Positions 33,064-49,987 of a stretch of DNA of 64,000 nucleotides are shown in pieces; within the stretch, counting starts at the first letter, position 1, and every line of letters starts with the position of its first letter. The translations under genes were made by a program, and so were the position numbers. The notes beneath the pieces are model-generated. The model did no database searches. It saw only the letters and a program-made list of their open reading frames with translations, and had not been told where the DNA came from. The stretch spans positions 1,364,001 through 1,428,000 of the forward strand of contig NZ_CP015114.1 of NCBI RefSeq assembly GCF_001618885.1. The letters are read 5' to 3'. Source of the stretch: Staphylococcus condimenti (GTDB lineage Bacteria > Bacillota > Bacilli > Staphylococcales > Staphylococcaceae).

Positions 33064-34200
33064 CTTAAATCCTTTAGTTGCATCAACTAAAATTATAATT
33101 GTTTACTAACTCCGAATCTTGGATGATGAAGCCGCAAAAATACTTATATTGAGTTAATCTAAAGAAATTAGTTTCACTTGCTCAAATACACGCTGAAAAG
33201 CATAGGATGTGTTCGTGCTATGATCTACTTAATTTTTTCTTATTTTCTTTGTTTAAGTAATATCCTCTTATTTTGTGTAATTTTTAAAAAACTAGTCACG
33301 CAATACAAAATCCACGCATTTATTTATAGATATAAAAATAAAGTTATAAATTCTCCGTATTTTATATGTATAAGCCCATTAATAAAAATTCTACTATTCA
33401 GCCACTAAATATCGGCTGTTTAAATCTAAAATTTTGAGATAGACATTGATTTTTCTTCTATTGGATCGGCTGTACTATTTAATTATCATCTTATTTATTC
33501 TAATATTCGGACACTTTTTCAGTTAGTCGATTGATAAAATCTGTCTCTATATAATTGCAATTTATTTCTTCAAAACTCATTTTAGTTAAAGTCGTTGTAC
33601 TTCACACTACTTTTTGGCATCTTAAATTTCAGAAAACACTATTTAAATTTTATTTGTTAATAAGCATTTTCTAACTCATCATATAAAACTTTACATATTT
33701 TGTATAGTCCTTATATAGTTTTTTATATTTCAATTTTTACCTCCCCCTTATATTTGAAAATCTTCAAAAAGTAATCTCCAAACAATTAAAAAGCAAAATT
33801 AACAATATTTTTTCTATCTTCAATGATTTAAATTACATTATTTCAAATAATATTATTACCACTAAATCACTTGAAGAAGATGAAAAAGAAGATTCAAATA
33901 TTGACTTCAAAATAAAAAATAATGATAGTTCATACATGTTGCTATGACAAAACAATTTATCGAAATTACAACCTAAAACATAATAAAAAAACCAACTTAT
34001 TCCACCTTTAATACCAACAATTAACCCAACACAGGATGGGTCTTCTAAACCAGAAGTAATTGAACAACATTCAAACTTAATTGAAAAGGCATGTGTTAGA
34101 GATGAAAAGGATTTATTAGTTCTGTTAATATCGATTTATTATATGATGAACTCACATTATCTGAATTTAATGAGCATCAATAACGCACCGCAATCACTTA
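33064..34200. pseudogene. Decayed coding DNA (accessory-module remnants)
   Basis: No intact gene in 1.1 kb, very AT-rich. Minus-strand scraps: MSFEEINCNYIETDFINRLT.. (33500-33580), and a GGGGGAGG-led frame KYKKLYKDYTKYV (about 33735) that continues after a shift as KVLYDELENAY and a stop. Plus-strand scraps: ENLQKVISKQLKSKINNIFS.. ending in a stop near 33945, then SKPEVIEQHSNLIEK and, in a shifted frame, NIDLLYDELTLSEFNEHQ followed by TAA (about 34184). So at least two genes on opposite strands have decayed here; I cannot name them. Confidence 0.55.
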
Positions 34201-34219
34201 GATTACGATGCGCTTTATT

Positions 34220-36595
34220 TTAAACTTCCGCTTCTTCCACTTTCATCATATTATTAATCAACCCAGCATAAAACTGCTGCAGTTCAATACCTGTATGTTT
34301 AAAATCTAAAGCGTCTAAACCTACAAAATCCAAATGGTCCCAACCTTGCATAACAGGCGTCACTTGCCAGATACCTTTTTTCAAACCATCAGTAAAGTCT
34401 GTAAACGCTTGTCCTGTCGGATAAAGTGAAGACACAACAGAGACAATACCATCATTTGGACGCAACGTCTTATCCGGCTCACTGCCAATAATACGACTCG
34501 TTGTATCAAACAAGAAGAATTGTCCGATATCAGGTACATAATTACCTGTAACACCTTCATGGCTCGCTAATCCAGTATAAGTAGTATAAGTGATATTAGG
34601 ATTCAATGGAGTATTTTTATTCAATGCTTCAGAACCTTGTGAAGTCAAATCATACATCGCATTATCATCTGCTTTCCATAACGCGCTTTCTGCGACACGT
34701 TTCATATAATCAATATAAGATTCATTCGCACCTTGCTTAAATCCCCATTTTTCAAAACCGAAGTCGATATTTGCAAGTTTACCACCACCCATACGACCTA
34801 AAGCGTATACAATATCTTTGAAAGCTTGTTGATTACCCACACGATCAGCTGCTGCCGAACCATTATGCGGTGTACCTAATGTTGTAATAGACGAAATCAT
34901 ATTATCTTGTCCACCTTCAAATAAAGGTGAAATTGTACCACCATGCGTACGTTGATAATCAATTTCTTCTTGATTACCAAAACGTAAAAAGTGTTCCATT
35001 AAGCGAATCGTCTGACCACCCATACTATGTCCAACTAAATGTACTTTTTGACCAGGCTGCCAATCTTTAAAAACACCTTTATAAGTCCGTCCATAACGTG
35101 CATGCCCATATTTTGCTGCATGTGCTGCACCATAATCTACCGTACCGCCTTTAATATAATAATAAAGCTCTACCGCACGATCATAGTTACTGCTAAAAGC
35201 ACCAACACTTGCTTCATATGCTTGATAACCTTTCTCTCTTAATCCATCTACAACATGGTATTTATCTCCACCCCAATAATTAGGATATAAATCAGGTTTG
35301 ATATCACCTACAAATCCCATAAAACCATGTACAAAAATCACAGGATATTTATTAATCGCCTGTTCTTGAGCTGCTTTCGCTTCTTTTGTAGTAGATTGGC
35401 CATCCGTTTGTGGTGATATACGCTGTGATGAAGTTGTATTAGCTGGTGTAACTGATTGAGGTTGTTGATTCTTTTGTGGTTGCGGTTTTTCTAAAGGATT
35501 TCCCGGTGCAGAAGTTGTAGTTACATGGGCGCTTTTTTCTGGAATATCTTTTGACACATTTTGTGATCCAGCAACAGCTTCATTTTCAGTCGAGGATTCT
35601 GTTGAAGTGTTCTTAGATGAGTCAGTTGAAACCTCTGCATCCGTTGTTGGAATTGCTTTTTCAGATGAAGTGCTTTCAGATGCTGCTTTCGATTGTGATG
35701 ATTCATCAGCATTTTTTTCTGCCGGTTGAATAGTTTCGGCTTGCTTTGTAACTGGTTCCTCTATAATAGAGGGTTCAATACTTTCCGTTTTATGACTTGG
35801 TTCTATCGGTTGCGGTTTTTTCGTTGCTGTATCTTCAACCTCAGTTCCTTTTTCAGCAATTTGGCCTTGAGCTGGTGTCAAAACTTCAGGAGCTACTTGA
35901 ACCTCTGGTGCCGGCTGTTCTTTTTGTTGTTTCGTCGCTTTTTCAGTTATTGGCTCTTCTCGCTTTTTATCATTTTGTGCCGGTTCTATCGGTTGCGGTT
36001 TTTTTGTTGCTGTATCTTCAATCTCTATTCCCTTTTCAGCAATTTGGCCTTGAGCTGGTGTCAAAACGCCAGGAGCTACTTGAACTTCCGGTGCTGGTTG
36101 TTCTGTTTGTTGTTCTGTCGTTTTTTCAGTTGCTGAAGGTGAAATAGAATCTTTCTCCGGCGCTTTTGGCCCAGGAACTGAGTTTTGTGTTTGTTCCTCT
36201 GATGCCGCATTTGATTTTGGTGCTTTTACAGATGTTTCGTTTTGTGTGCTTTCCTTTGTTATATTTTGCATTTCTAAAGATGTTGGTTGTTGAGAAGTTA
36301 ATGATTTTGAAGGTTGATGATTAGATTGTAATACATTTTGCGAAGGTGATTGATTTAGGTTATCACTTTCTGGTGTCTGTGAAGTATTTTGTAAAGATGT
36401 TGCAGGTTGGAAGCTGTTTGCTGTTTGTACTTGTGCTTTAGATGTTGCTTCCACATTGTTTTCTCCATTTTGTTCTGCAGCATCTGCGCTATGACTCACT
36501 GTTAAGAAAGCCACTGATGCTACAAGTGCTGAAGCAGTACCCACTGTGTATTTACGAATTGCATACCTGTTTCTTGATAAATTATTTCTCTTCAT
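34220..36595 (-). CDS. Secreted YSIRK-type pre-pro-lipase
   Basis: 791 residues. A YSIRK-like signal ([20 protein letters not shown], about 11-30) directs export, with cleavage likely after SADA (about 39-40). Residues about 41-405 form a long Ser/Thr/Pro/Glu-rich propeptide with two 50-residue repeats (156-205 and 217-266). The mature lipase starts near 410: [11 protein letters not shown], nucleophile Ser524 in VGHSMGGQ, then the usual Asp and His ([16 protein letters not shown]). No LPXTG end, so it is released. Staphylococcal lipases act on triacylglycerols or phospholipids; specificity is not readable here. It is monocistronic, next to the decayed module. Confidence 0.95.
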   Translation of the reverse strand: MKRNNLSRNRYAIRKYTVGTASALVASVAFLTVSHSADAAEQNGENNVEATSKAQVQTANSFQPATSLQNTSQTPESDNLNQSPSQNVLQSNHQPSKSLTSQQPTSLEMQNITKESTQNETSVKAPKSNAASEEQTQNSVPGPKAPEKDSISPSATEKTTEQQTEQPAPEVQVAPGVLTPAQGQIAEKGIEIEDTATKKPQPIEPAQNDKKREEPITEKATKQQKEQPAPEVQVAPEVLTPAQGQIAEKGTEVEDTATKKPQPIEPSHKTESIEPSIIEEPVTKQAETIQPAEKNADESSQSKAASESTSSEKAIPTTDAEVSTDSSKNTSTESSTENEAVAGSQNVSKDIPEKSAHVTTTSAPGNPLEKPQPQKNQQPQSVTPANTTSSQRISPQTDGQSTTKEAKAAQEQAINKYPVIFVHGFMGFVGDIKPDLYPNYWGGDKYHVVDGLREKGYQAYEASVGAFSSNYDRAVELYYYIKGGTVDYGAAHAAKYGHARYGRTYKGVFKDWQPGQKVHLVGHSMGGQTIRLMEHFLRFGNQEEIDYQRTHGGTISPLFEGGQDNMISSITTLGTPHNGSAAADRVGNQQAFKDIVYALGRMGGGKLANIDFGFEKWGFKQGANESYIDYMKRVAESALWKADDNAMYDLTSQGSEALNKNTPLNPNITYTTYTGLASHEGVTGNYVPDIGQFFLFDTTSRIIGSEPDKTLRPNDGIVSVVSSLYPTGQAFTDFTDGLKKGIWQVTPVMQGWDHLDFVGLDALDFKHTGIELQQFYAGLINNMMKVEEAEV
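35798..36130 (-). repeat. Two 50-codon tandem repeats in the lipase propeptide
   Basis: Codons 156-205 (35981-36130) and 217-266 (35798-35947) encode nearly the same segment ([20 protein letters not shown] then [18 protein letters not shown]), separated by 11 codons. Nearly all positions match, so the duplication is recent or kept uniform by recombination. Confidence 0.92.
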
Positions 36596-36667
36596 ATTGT
36601 ATGTCTCCTATCTTCCGGTGTCTCTCACTAAAGAAAAATAATTAACGCTATCCCATTTATTTCAAGA

Positions 36668-36700
36668 AAAAAACTGTGTATCTATAAAATAGCACAGTTT
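36668..36700 (-). terminator. Intrinsic terminator of the rsmI transcript
   Basis: AAACTGTG / CACAGTTT (36671-36678 with 36693-36700), with a T-rich tail TTTTTCTTG on the minus strand, 74 bases past the rsmI stop. Confidence 0.75.
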
Positions 36701-36773
36701 AATTTCATTTATCTACTTTTATATAAGAATTTACAAAAAATAAAAATATTTTTTATCTAAAACCATATTAAAT

Positions 36774-37613
36774 CTATCTGATTTGATGGTATATATCATA
36801 AACTTCTCCAGTTTTCATATTGCGATCTTCTGCTACTTGCTTAATCGCTTTTTTCGGTTTCATATCTTGGCGTATATAATGCTCAACATGTTCGGGAATA
36901 TCTAATTCCTCAAACCACTCTGTTTTAGCAACCCTTTCAGCACCTTCAATTAAAACCACAAATTCACCTTTCAAAGGTACCTCACCTTTTTCTACAGCTG
37001 CTGCTAATTCTGAAACTGAAGCTGTTTGAATCTGCTCAAATTTTTTCGTTAACTCACGACCTAAAGTTACAGAACGTGTCACATCTACCGTTTCAATCGC
37101 TTTTAATGTGTCTGCGATGCGATAAGGTGATTCATACACGATTAATGTAGAATCTTCAAACATCCTCTTTTCCAGAACTGCCATCTTTTCTTTGCTTTTT
37201 CTTGGAAGAAAGCCCAAAAAAGTATAAATATAAGAAGGCAGGCCACTCGCCATCAAAGCCGTCAATCCAGCATTCGGTCCTGGTATAGGCACCACTGAAA
37301 TATCTGCAGCACGTGCACTTACAACTAATTCATATCCAGGGTCACTAATTAAAGGCAAACCCGCATCTGAAACTAAAGCAACATTTTGCCCATCTAATAA
37401 GGTATTCACTAGCGGCTCAGTCTGTTGTTCCTTATTATGTTCATGATAAGATTTTAGCGGTGCATGAATTTCATAATGATTACATAATTTCTTTGTCACA
37501 CGTGTATCTTCACACGCAATTAAATCTACATACTTTAGAGTATCGACAGCACGATAAGTAATATCTGATAAATTTCCAATTGGTGTTCCAACTAAATAAA
37601 GTGTTCCCGTCAT
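36774..37613 (-). CDS. rsmI: 16S rRNA (cytidine1402-2'-O)-methyltransferase
   Basis: 279 residues. It methylates the ribose of C1402 in the decoding centre. N-terminal GTLYLVGTPIGNLSDITYRAV, IACEDTRVTKKL, LVSDAGLPLISDPGYELV, and PIPGPNAGLTALMASGLP are the hallmark motifs of this tetrapyrrole-methylase-fold group. The ATG overlaps the GIY-YIG gene stop by 4 bases. Confidence 0.96.
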   Translation of the reverse strand: MTGTLYLVGTPIGNLSDITYRAVDTLKYVDLIACEDTRVTKKLCNHYEIHAPLKSYHEHNKEQQTEPLVNTLLDGQNVALVSDAGLPLISDPGYELVVSARAADISVVPIPGPNAGLTALMASGLPSYIYTFLGFLPRKSKEKMAVLEKRMFEDSTLIVYESPYRIADTLKAIETVDVTRSVTLGRELTKKFEQIQTASVSELAAAVEKGEVPLKGEFVVLIEGAERVAKTEWFEELDIPEHVEHYIRQDMKPKKAIKQVAEDRNMKTGEVYDIYHQIR

Positions 37614-37870
37614 GAAATAACGCCCCTTTCAATGAGCTGCAATTTTTGAACTCTCGTATATGTTTTAATTTGATATTCACGTTTCATAGCTTCTGATTTC
37701 GTTTCAAAAGTTTCTTGATAAACAAGTTTAACTGGTCGGCGGGTTTTTGTATATTTCGCCCCTTTTCCAGCATTATGCTTTTCAACTCGTGCTGTGACAT
37801 CATTGGTATACCCTGTATAAAGGCTGCCGTCACGACATCTTACTATATATATAAAATATTTATTCTCCAT
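37610..37870 (-). CDS. GIY-YIG nuclease-superfamily protein (UPF0213 / YhbQ-YazA type)
   Basis: 86 residues. One GIY-YIG domain: FIYIVRCRDGSLYTGYTNDVTARVEKHN carries the split Y-I-V / Y-T-G motif and the catalytic Arg, followed by GKGAKYTKTRRPVKLVY and the Glu in KSEAMKREYQIK. The physiological role of this short family is not settled. It overlaps the methyltransferase gene by 11 bases and rsmI by 4, matching the yabB-yazA-yabC order of Bacillus. Confidence 0.93.
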   Translation of the reverse strand: MENKYFIYIVRCRDGSLYTGYTNDVTARVEKHNAGKGAKYTKTRRPVKLVYQETFETKSEAMKREYQIKTYTRVQKLQLIERGVIS

Positions 37871-38588
37871 AATATATCGCTCTCATTTCCGGTGTATACT
37901 CACCATCATCTTGATACATATAAAAAGGCGGTTGAATATCTAAACCTGGTTTACCATCCTTGCGACCTTCAACGATAATCGCATGCGCATCTTTGTTTTT
38001 CTTACTGTATATAAGTGTAAGCTTTTTCGGTTCAATGCGCGCTGCACGATAAGTCGATAATACATCCATCAAACGTTCAGCACGATGAACCATAATTAAT
38101 CTCCCGCCTTGTTTTAATAAATGGCGTGCTGCTTCTACACAATCTTCTAAGGTACATAATACTTCATGACGTGCAATTTTATGCGCTTCTTTTTGGTGTT
38201 GATGCATCTGCGTTGTTTTGAAGTAAGGCGGATTACAAGTTACTACTGTATATTGAGATGGGGTAAAAGTTTGCCGTACATTCTTCAAATCTAATTCATA
38301 CATTCGAATACGATCTGATAATTGATTATGTTGGATACTGCGCTCAGCCATATTTACAAGTTGAGGTTGAATTTCAATCGCATCAATAGGGTGCTGTCCT
38401 TTATGTGATAATAATAATGGGATGACACCATTTCCTGAACATAAGTCCATCACTTTATCGTTTTTTCGCAAATGGGTAAAGTGTCCTAACAATAAAGCAT
38501 CTGTCGAAAAAGAAAATACCTCATCGTTTTGAATAATCTCTAAATTTTCTTTTAACAGACTATCCAAGCGTTCATTTTCTTCTAACAT
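37860..38588 (-). CDS. tRNA1(Val) A37 N6-methyltransferase-like protein
   Basis: 242 residues. SAM motif I is VMDLCSGNGVIPLLLS (about 42-57) and the amino-methyltransferase motif is VVTCNPPYFKT (NPPY), as in TrmN6 (YfiC) enzymes that methylate an adenine. The N-terminus FSFSTDALLLGHF is also typical. The substrate in staphylococci is inferred from the family. First gene of the three-gene overlapping set with the GIY-YIG protein and rsmI. Confidence 0.9.
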   Translation of the reverse strand: MLEENERLDSLLKENLEIIQNDEVFSFSTDALLLGHFTHLRKNDKVMDLCSGNGVIPLLLSHKGQHPIDAIEIQPQLVNMAERSIQHNQLSDRIRMYELDLKNVRQTFTPSQYTVVTCNPPYFKTTQMHQHQKEAHKIARHEVLCTLEDCVEAARHLLKQGGRLIMVHRAERLMDVLSTYRAARIEPKKLTLIYSKKNKDAHAIIVEGRKDGKPGLDIQPPFYMYQDDGEYTPEMRAIYYGE

Positions 38589-38619
38589 GATTCATCTCTA
38601 CTTTCATTAATATGTATAA

Positions 38620-38663
38620 AGAGCGAGACAGAAACCTATTTGAATGTTTCGTAATCCCGCCCT
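38620..38663. repeat. Staphylococcal intergenic palindromic element
   Basis: On the minus strand GGGCGGGATTACGAAAC...GTTTCTGTCTCGCTC can fold on AAAC/GTTT and the GC-rich ends. It has the GGGA..ACAGAAA look of the short palindromic units scattered between staphylococcal genes. It lies between yabA and the methyltransferase gene and may also terminate yabA. Confidence 0.5.
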
Positions 38664-38738
38664 TAAAAAGAATAATCCTGCTATATCTTATTATTCTAAT
38701 TGAGTCCTATATAATAGATAGAAAAAACACGCCATAAA

Positions 38739-39128
38739 TTAAGATTGTTCTTCTAAAGTTTGCAAGCAAAACAAGCAATCTTCACCGTGACGATGTTTTC
38801 CAAATAAATCACCTTTGCAGATATGAAAACCTTCCTGATATAAAATCGCTAAGTTCTCTTTACTGCTGACACGATGTTTTCGATGTCGGTGTTCCTCATG
38901 TTCTTCTTTTGATTCATGTGTTTCTATATTATCTTGTGCATCTGAATGCAGTCCGCCTTCTTCAGAACGTCCGATTAAGCGTTTCAGATGATTGTTTTCT
39001 ACTTCCAAAGCTACATTCTCTTCAACGAGTTCCATAGCAATTGTTTTTAACTCAGCCATTTCTTGATACAAGTTTTGAACGTTGCTTTCAAGTCGCATGA
39101 GTCGTTCCATTAAATCTCTACGATCCAA
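38739..39128 (-). CDS. yabA: Replication initiation control protein YabA
   Basis: 129 residues. An N-terminal coiled-coil (about 1-55, LMRLESNVQNLYQEMAELKTIAMELVEENVALEVENNHLKRLI), a charged His/Glu-rich linker, and a C-terminal zinc motif (FHICKGDLFG..HRHGEDCLFCL). YabA links DnaA to the sliding clamp DnaN and prevents over-initiation. It is located between ricT and the methyltransferase gene as in Bacillus. Confidence 0.93.
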   Translation of the reverse strand: MDRRDLMERLMRLESNVQNLYQEMAELKTIAMELVEENVALEVENNHLKRLIGRSEEGGLHSDAQDNIETHESKEEHEEHRHRKHRVSSKENLAILYQEGFHICKGDLFGKHRHGEDCLFCLQTLEEQS

Positions 39129-39142
39129 CGCAAGCGGCCTCC

Positions 39143-39949
39143 TTAATATATCTCTTCTAAATCTTCAACTGAATATTCTAAAGGTTGTTCAAGACCATCC
39201 ACTTTGACTTGCATTGAAATGTCCAACATATTAAGACCCACTACAGTACCTTTTCCATCTGGTGTTTCAATTTTAGTACCGACATCCGGCAGTTGTTCAC
39301 GAGCAGCTTCATAATAATCATTTTCATATTTCAAGCAGCACATTAAACGGCCACATGCGCCAGAAATTTTTGTCGGATTTAACGATAAATTTTGATCTTT
39401 GGCCATTTTAATAGATACCGGTTCAAAGTCTCCTAAAAATGTAGAACAACATAATGAACGGCCGCATGGTCCGATTCCGCCTAATAATTTTGCTTCATCA
39501 CGTACGCCGATTTGACGTAGTTCAATACGTGTTCTTAAACGTGATGCTAAAATTTTAACGAGCTTTCTAAAATCAATACGATCATCTGCTGTGAAATTGA
39601 AAATCACTTTAGATTGGTCTAATGTATATTCACAATTGACTAAACGCATTTCAAGTTCTAATTGCTCAATTGCTTCTTTACAAAATTGCATGGCATCATC
39701 AGCTTCTTCTTCATTGCAAGCATGCTTTTCTAAGTCTTGTTCTGTTGCTACACGGATAATCGGTTTCAATGGTAAAGTAACATCTTCTGCCTCCACATCC
39801 AATGCACCATCTTTAACAGCACCAATTTCCACACCGCGTTTTGATTCTACTACCACTCTGTCACCACAACAAAGTGCAGTATTTTGAATTGGGGCGTAAT
39901 ATTCGAGTTTACCAGCTTTCTGAAATTGTACGCCTATAACTTGTGGCAT
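39143..39949 (-). CDS. ricT: RicT / PSP1-domain protein (YaaT)
   Basis: 268 residues. The PSP1 domain includes FNFTADDRIDFRKLVKILASRLRTRIELRQIGVRDEAKLLGG and the cysteine-rich GPCGRSLCCSTFL ... SGACGRLMCCLKYE. In B. subtilis RicT, RicA and RicF form an Fe-S complex that steers RNase Y. Adjacent to holB, with the ATG one base from the holB stop, as in the Bacillus holB-yaaT-yabA order. Confidence 0.95.
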   Translation of the reverse strand: MPQVIGVQFQKAGKLEYYAPIQNTALCCGDRVVVESKRGVEIGAVKDGALDVEAEDVTLPLKPIIRVATEQDLEKHACNEEEADDAMQFCKEAIEQLELEMRLVNCEYTLDQSKVIFNFTADDRIDFRKLVKILASRLRTRIELRQIGVRDEAKLLGGIGPCGRSLCCSTFLGDFEPVSIKMAKDQNLSLNPTKISGACGRLMCCLKYENDYYEAAREQLPDVGTKIETPDGKGTVVGLNMLDISMQVKVDGLEQPLEYSVEDLEEIY

Positions 39950-40876
39950 TTAGCCCACCCCCTTAATAACAATTTGCTCGAATACAAGCATCGGATTCAC
40001 ATTTTGCGTCAATTTCTTATGTGCTTCCGTTATATGGTCATACATATGCGTTAACTGTGCATAACTTAAGTGTTCCGCATAATGTTTAATATCTGTTTCA
40101 AGTTCTGAAAAAACTAAGTGTCCCGAAGTTTCAGCTTTTTCATGCATAATATCTTGGAAAAAAGCATTCACGACAGATAATGTCAGTTGCTGCAACTTTT
40201 TATTTTTTGCTGTTTTCATGAGGTCTACTAAAGCAATTAATGCCATTGATCGATTCGTAAGCAATAGTTGACACCAGTTCACAATATTTTTTCTAAGTGC
40301 TGCCAAATCATATTCTTCATTCAATGCACGTGCTTCTTCAATTTGTGTCGTATATGTACTAAGCATTTCTGCAATAGGTTTAGAAATGTCTTGTTCTTCG
40401 AGGCGCTCTATTAATTTTTCTTGCGACATTGGTCTGAAGTAAACATGTTGGCAACGTGAATGAATCGTACTCAAAATTTGTTCTGGCTTAGTAGAAAGTA
40501 AAATTGCAATCGTATTTTCTGGCGGTTCTTCTAAAAATTTTAAAATACTATTCTCACCTTGTACAGTCAATTTTTCAAAACCGTCAATAATATATACTTT
40601 ATGTGTCCCTTCAACTGGAAGTTGATTCATAGCATGTACGAGTGCTTCAATTTCCTCTTTTTTGATATTGGTTTCTTCTGTTGAAACATATCTAAAGTCT
40701 GGATGATTCAATTCATCAACTTTCGCTTGGCATATTTCATTGTCATTGCATAAAATTAATTTCGCAAATGCCATTGCAGTCTGCTGCATCGTTTGGCCAT
40801 CATCGCCTTCAAATAAGTAGGCATGCGAAAGTTTGCCAGATTGATAAGCATTCGTCAATCTTGATAATTCATCCAT
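39950..40876 (-). CDS. holB: DNA polymerase III delta' subunit
   Basis: 308 residues. A clamp-loader AAA+-like protein with a degenerate P-loop (LFEGDDGQTMQQTA) as is normal for delta', sensor segment YIIDGFEKLTVQGENSILKFLEEPPENTIAILLSTKPEQIL and the arginine-finger SRC motif (STIHSRCQHVYF). It cooperates with the dnaX product encoded at 50.2-51.9 kb. Confidence 0.95.
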   Translation of the reverse strand: MDELSRLTNAYQSGKLSHAYLFEGDDGQTMQQTAMAFAKLILCNDNEICQAKVDELNHPDFRYVSTEETNIKKEEIEALVHAMNQLPVEGTHKVYIIDGFEKLTVQGENSILKFLEEPPENTIAILLSTKPEQILSTIHSRCQHVYFRPMSQEKLIERLEEQDISKPIAEMLSTYTTQIEEARALNEEYDLAALRKNIVNWCQLLLTNRSMALIALVDLMKTAKNKKLQQLTLSVVNAFFQDIMHEKAETSGHLVFSELETDIKHYAEHLSYAQLTHMYDHITEAHKKLTQNVNPMLVFEQIVIKGVG

Positions 40877-40903
40877 TCAGTTAACTCCTTTTACGTAATG
40901 AAA

Positions 40904-40974
40904 GGGGGCAAGAACTTGAGTAAATACAGGGTTTGTATCTCACAAAACCCGTTTTCACGCTTGTCCCGACCCCC
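40904..40974. repeat. Palindromic intergenic element with nested hairpin
   Basis: GGGGG (40904-40908) pairs with CCCCC (40970-40974), enclosing a second hairpin ACAGGGTTTG/CAAAACCCGT. On the minus strand it reads GGGGGTCGGGACAAGC at the 5' side. It lies between darA and holB. It resembles short GGGAC-type repeat units found in many staphylococcal intergenic regions, and may double as an attenuator. Confidence 0.6.
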
Positions 40975-41048
40975 TCTATTCATAAAGAGTATAAGATAAT
41001 AGAGCAATCGCCCCTTATCTATGCTCTTTTGCTTAACTTATTTAATTA

Positions 41049-41399
<351 letters not shown>

Positions 41400-41588
41400 T
41401 TATAGCATATCTGATGGTACAGCTTGTCTCAAATCTTAATAGAAATCGCCTAGATGACATAGAAATTTCTGTTCATTTTTTCTATCGTTTTCAAGTGAAA
41501 ACCAAGTTGAATATAACAAATATTTATCAAATTATACTACGCGAGCGTAATGACGTGCAACAACTTATCAGTATATTCAATATATTTA

Positions 41589-43554
<1,966 letters not shown>

Positions 43555-43620
43555 TGGTTTCGCAACCTTTTCTAAAATATTACTTCTATTTTAACATAAA
43601 CGCTTAGTTAAAAAAGGACA

Positions 43621-43645
43621 AAAAAAAGAGACCCTTACGGGTCTC
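43621..43645 (-). terminator. Intrinsic terminator of the rRNA operon
   Basis: GAGACCC / GGGTCTC (43628-43634 with 43639-43645), followed on the minus strand by seven T, just past the 5S gene. Confidence 0.95.
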
Positions 43646-43651
43646 GCGCTT

Positions 43652-43766
43652 GCCTGGCAACGTCCTACTCTTGCGGAACGTAAGTCCGACTACCATCGGC
43701 GCTAAAGAGCTTAACTTCTGTGTTCGGCATGGGAACAGGTGTGACCTCTTTGCCATTGTCACCAGA
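43652..43766 (-). rRNA. rrf: 5S ribosomal RNA
   Basis: The minus strand reads TCTGGTGACAATGGC.. at the 5' end, with the conserved CACACCTGTTCCCATGCCGA and GAAGTTAAGC segments, and ends in GTTGCCAGGC. About 115 bases. It is the last gene of the 16S-23S-5S operon. Ends are approximate by a few bases. Confidence 0.97.
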
Positions 43767-43838
43767 CAATAGAATGATTATACATTCAAAACTAGATAGT
43801 AAGTAATTATCAATTCAACCAATCAAAACTTGAAATTG

Positions 43839-48557
<4,719 letters not shown>

Positions 48558-48691
48558 AGTTATGATTTGTTTGACTAGCTCATAAAAACTAATTTGTTTC
48601 AAAACGTCTAAGACGTTTGTTAATTTGGAATTAACGTTGACATATTGTCATTCAGTTTTCAATGTTCATTTTTTCTGACTCACAAGAATTA

Positions 48692-48720
48692 ATTATACTC
48701 TCTTTCGAAAAAGAAGTCAA
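48692..48720 (-). promoter_or_regulatory. rRNA promoter P2 (proximal)
   Basis: On the minus strand TTGACT, a 17-base spacer and TATAAT (plus-strand ATTATA 48692-48697, AGTCAA 48715-48720), preceded by an A/T-rich UP-like stretch. Confidence 0.9.
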
Positions 48721-48797
48721 CACTTTTTTAAAAGTTTTTTAAAATTAATTTTGTGAAGATTTGTTAAAGATTTGTTTTGTTCTTTCAACAGTTACTA

Positions 48798-48826
48798 ACT
48801 ATACAGGGTTTTATATCTTTTTGCAA
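48798..48826 (-). promoter_or_regulatory. rRNA promoter P1 (distal)
   Basis: On the minus strand TTGCAA, a 17-base spacer and TATAGT (plus-strand ACTATA 48798-48803, TTGCAA 48821-48826). Confidence 0.75.
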
Positions 48827-49066
48827 CCCATAAAAATTACACTTTCAGCGCTCTGAACCCTTGGCACACTTGAATTCCCGTACTTTTAAACTTCATATCC
48901 AATCAAAGTTCGCTTTAATGCGTTAATGTGAGCGCATTCATTTTTGATACCCTCTTTTATACTATCAAAAACCAAACTTTAATTTTTTTCTAAAAAAGTT
49001 AAAAAAATAACAGCAACTTGCAAAACTGCTTATTTTACAGTCTTTACAAGGTGCTGTTACTGATTT

Positions 49067-49663
49067 TTACATTTCTGTTCTGCCTTCAATTGCACGAGAT
49101 AACGTTACTTCGTCCGCATATTCTAAATCTCCGCCGACTGATAAACCTTGGGCTAAACGCGTTACTTTAATTCCTATAGGTTTAACCAATCTGGAAATAT
49201 ACATCGCCGTAGACTCACCTTCTAAGTTAGGATTCATTGCTAGAATCAACTCTTTAACTTCTTCATCTTTCAAACGTTCGATTAAAGAAGGAATGTTGAT
49301 ATCCTCTGGACCGATACCGTCCATTGGAGAAATGGCACCATGTAATACATGGTATAAGCCTTTATATTCTCTCATTTTTTCCATAGCAATTACATCTTTA
49401 TCATCTTCTACTACACAAATTACTGAACGATCACGTTGTTTATCATTACAGATATAACATGGATCTTCTTCAGTTATATGTCCGCAGACACTGCAATATG
49501 TCAGTTCACGTTTTACATCTACTAATGCCTTTGCAAATTGGACAACGTCGTCTTCCTTCATATCTAATACATGAAAAGCCAGACGTTGCGCCGTTTTCGG
49601 CCCAATGCCTGGCAATTTCATGAAACTATCAATTAGTTTCGAAATCGGTTCTGGATAATGCAT
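49067..49663 (-). CDS. recR: Recombination protein RecR
   Basis: 198 residues from ATG at 49663 ([31 protein letters not shown]); the preceding in-frame TTG would add one residue. Helix-hairpin-helix [15 protein letters not shown], zinc finger [14 protein letters not shown], Toprim domain [15 protein letters not shown]. It works with RecO and RecF in RecA loading at gaps. Last gene of dnaX-ebfC-recR. Confidence 0.97.
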   Translation of the reverse strand: MHYPEPISKLIDSFMKLPGIGPKTAQRLAFHVLDMKEDDVVQFAKALVDVKRELTYCSVCGHITEEDPCYICNDKQRDRSVICVVEDDKDVIAMEKMREYKGLYHVLHGAISPMDGIGPEDINIPSLIERLKDEEVKELILAMNPNLEGESTAMYISRLVKPIGIKVTRLAQGLSVGGDLEYADEVTLSRAIEGRTEM

Positions 49664-49669
49664 CAATTA

Positions 49670-49987
49670 TCACATTCCAGGAATGTTCAAGCCTTTAGTG
49701 TGTTTGCCTAAACGTTCTGATGTTAATTCATCTGCTTTATTCATTGCTTCGTTTGTTGCAGCTAACACTAAGTCTTGAAGCATTTCAACATCATCTGGGT
49801 CGACCGCTTCTTCATCAATCACGACATCTACAACTTCTTTATGGCCAGTTACGACAACTTTAACCATGCCGCCGCCTGCTGAACCTTCAACTTTTTCATC
49901 TTTTAATTTTTCTTGCTCTTCAGCCATTTTCTTTTGCATTTTTTGCATTTGTTTCATCATTTGTTGCATATTTCCGCCACCGCGCAT
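49670..49987 (-). CDS. ebfC: Nucleoid-associated protein EbfC/YbaB
   Basis: 105 residues. Begins [21 protein letters not shown] (an amphipathic Met/Gln helix) and ends [15 protein letters not shown]. Binds DNA without strong sequence preference and is regularly found between dnaX and recR. The gap to recR is 6 bases; the gap to dnaX is 200 bases and holds an extended -10 promoter. Confidence 0.95.
   Translation of the reverse strand: MRGGGNMQQMMKQMQKMQKKMAEEQEKLKDEKVEGSAGGGMVKVVVTGHKEVVDVVIDEEAVDPDDVEMLQDLVLAATNEAMNKADELTSERLGKHTKGLNIPGM

Larger units (their letters stand above)
48558..49020. other. rRNA operon promoter and leader region
   Basis: No gene. It contains two strong promoters on the minus strand (see 48692-48720 and 48798-48826), an AT-rich upstream stretch and a roughly 130-base leader before 16S. 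Upstream, GAACACCTTGTAAAGAC/GTAAAATAAGC-type sequence after recR gives a weak hairpin. Confidence 0.75.

Noticed and set aside
33178-33408. Plus-strand frame of 76 codons starting with TTG
   Set aside because: No ribosome-binding site, extreme AT content and low-complexity hydrophobic sequence in a decayed region.
35521-36147. Long frames on both strands within the lipase propeptide
   Set aside because: They are by-products of the repetitive, Ser/Pro/Gln-rich coding sequence of the lipase in other frames.
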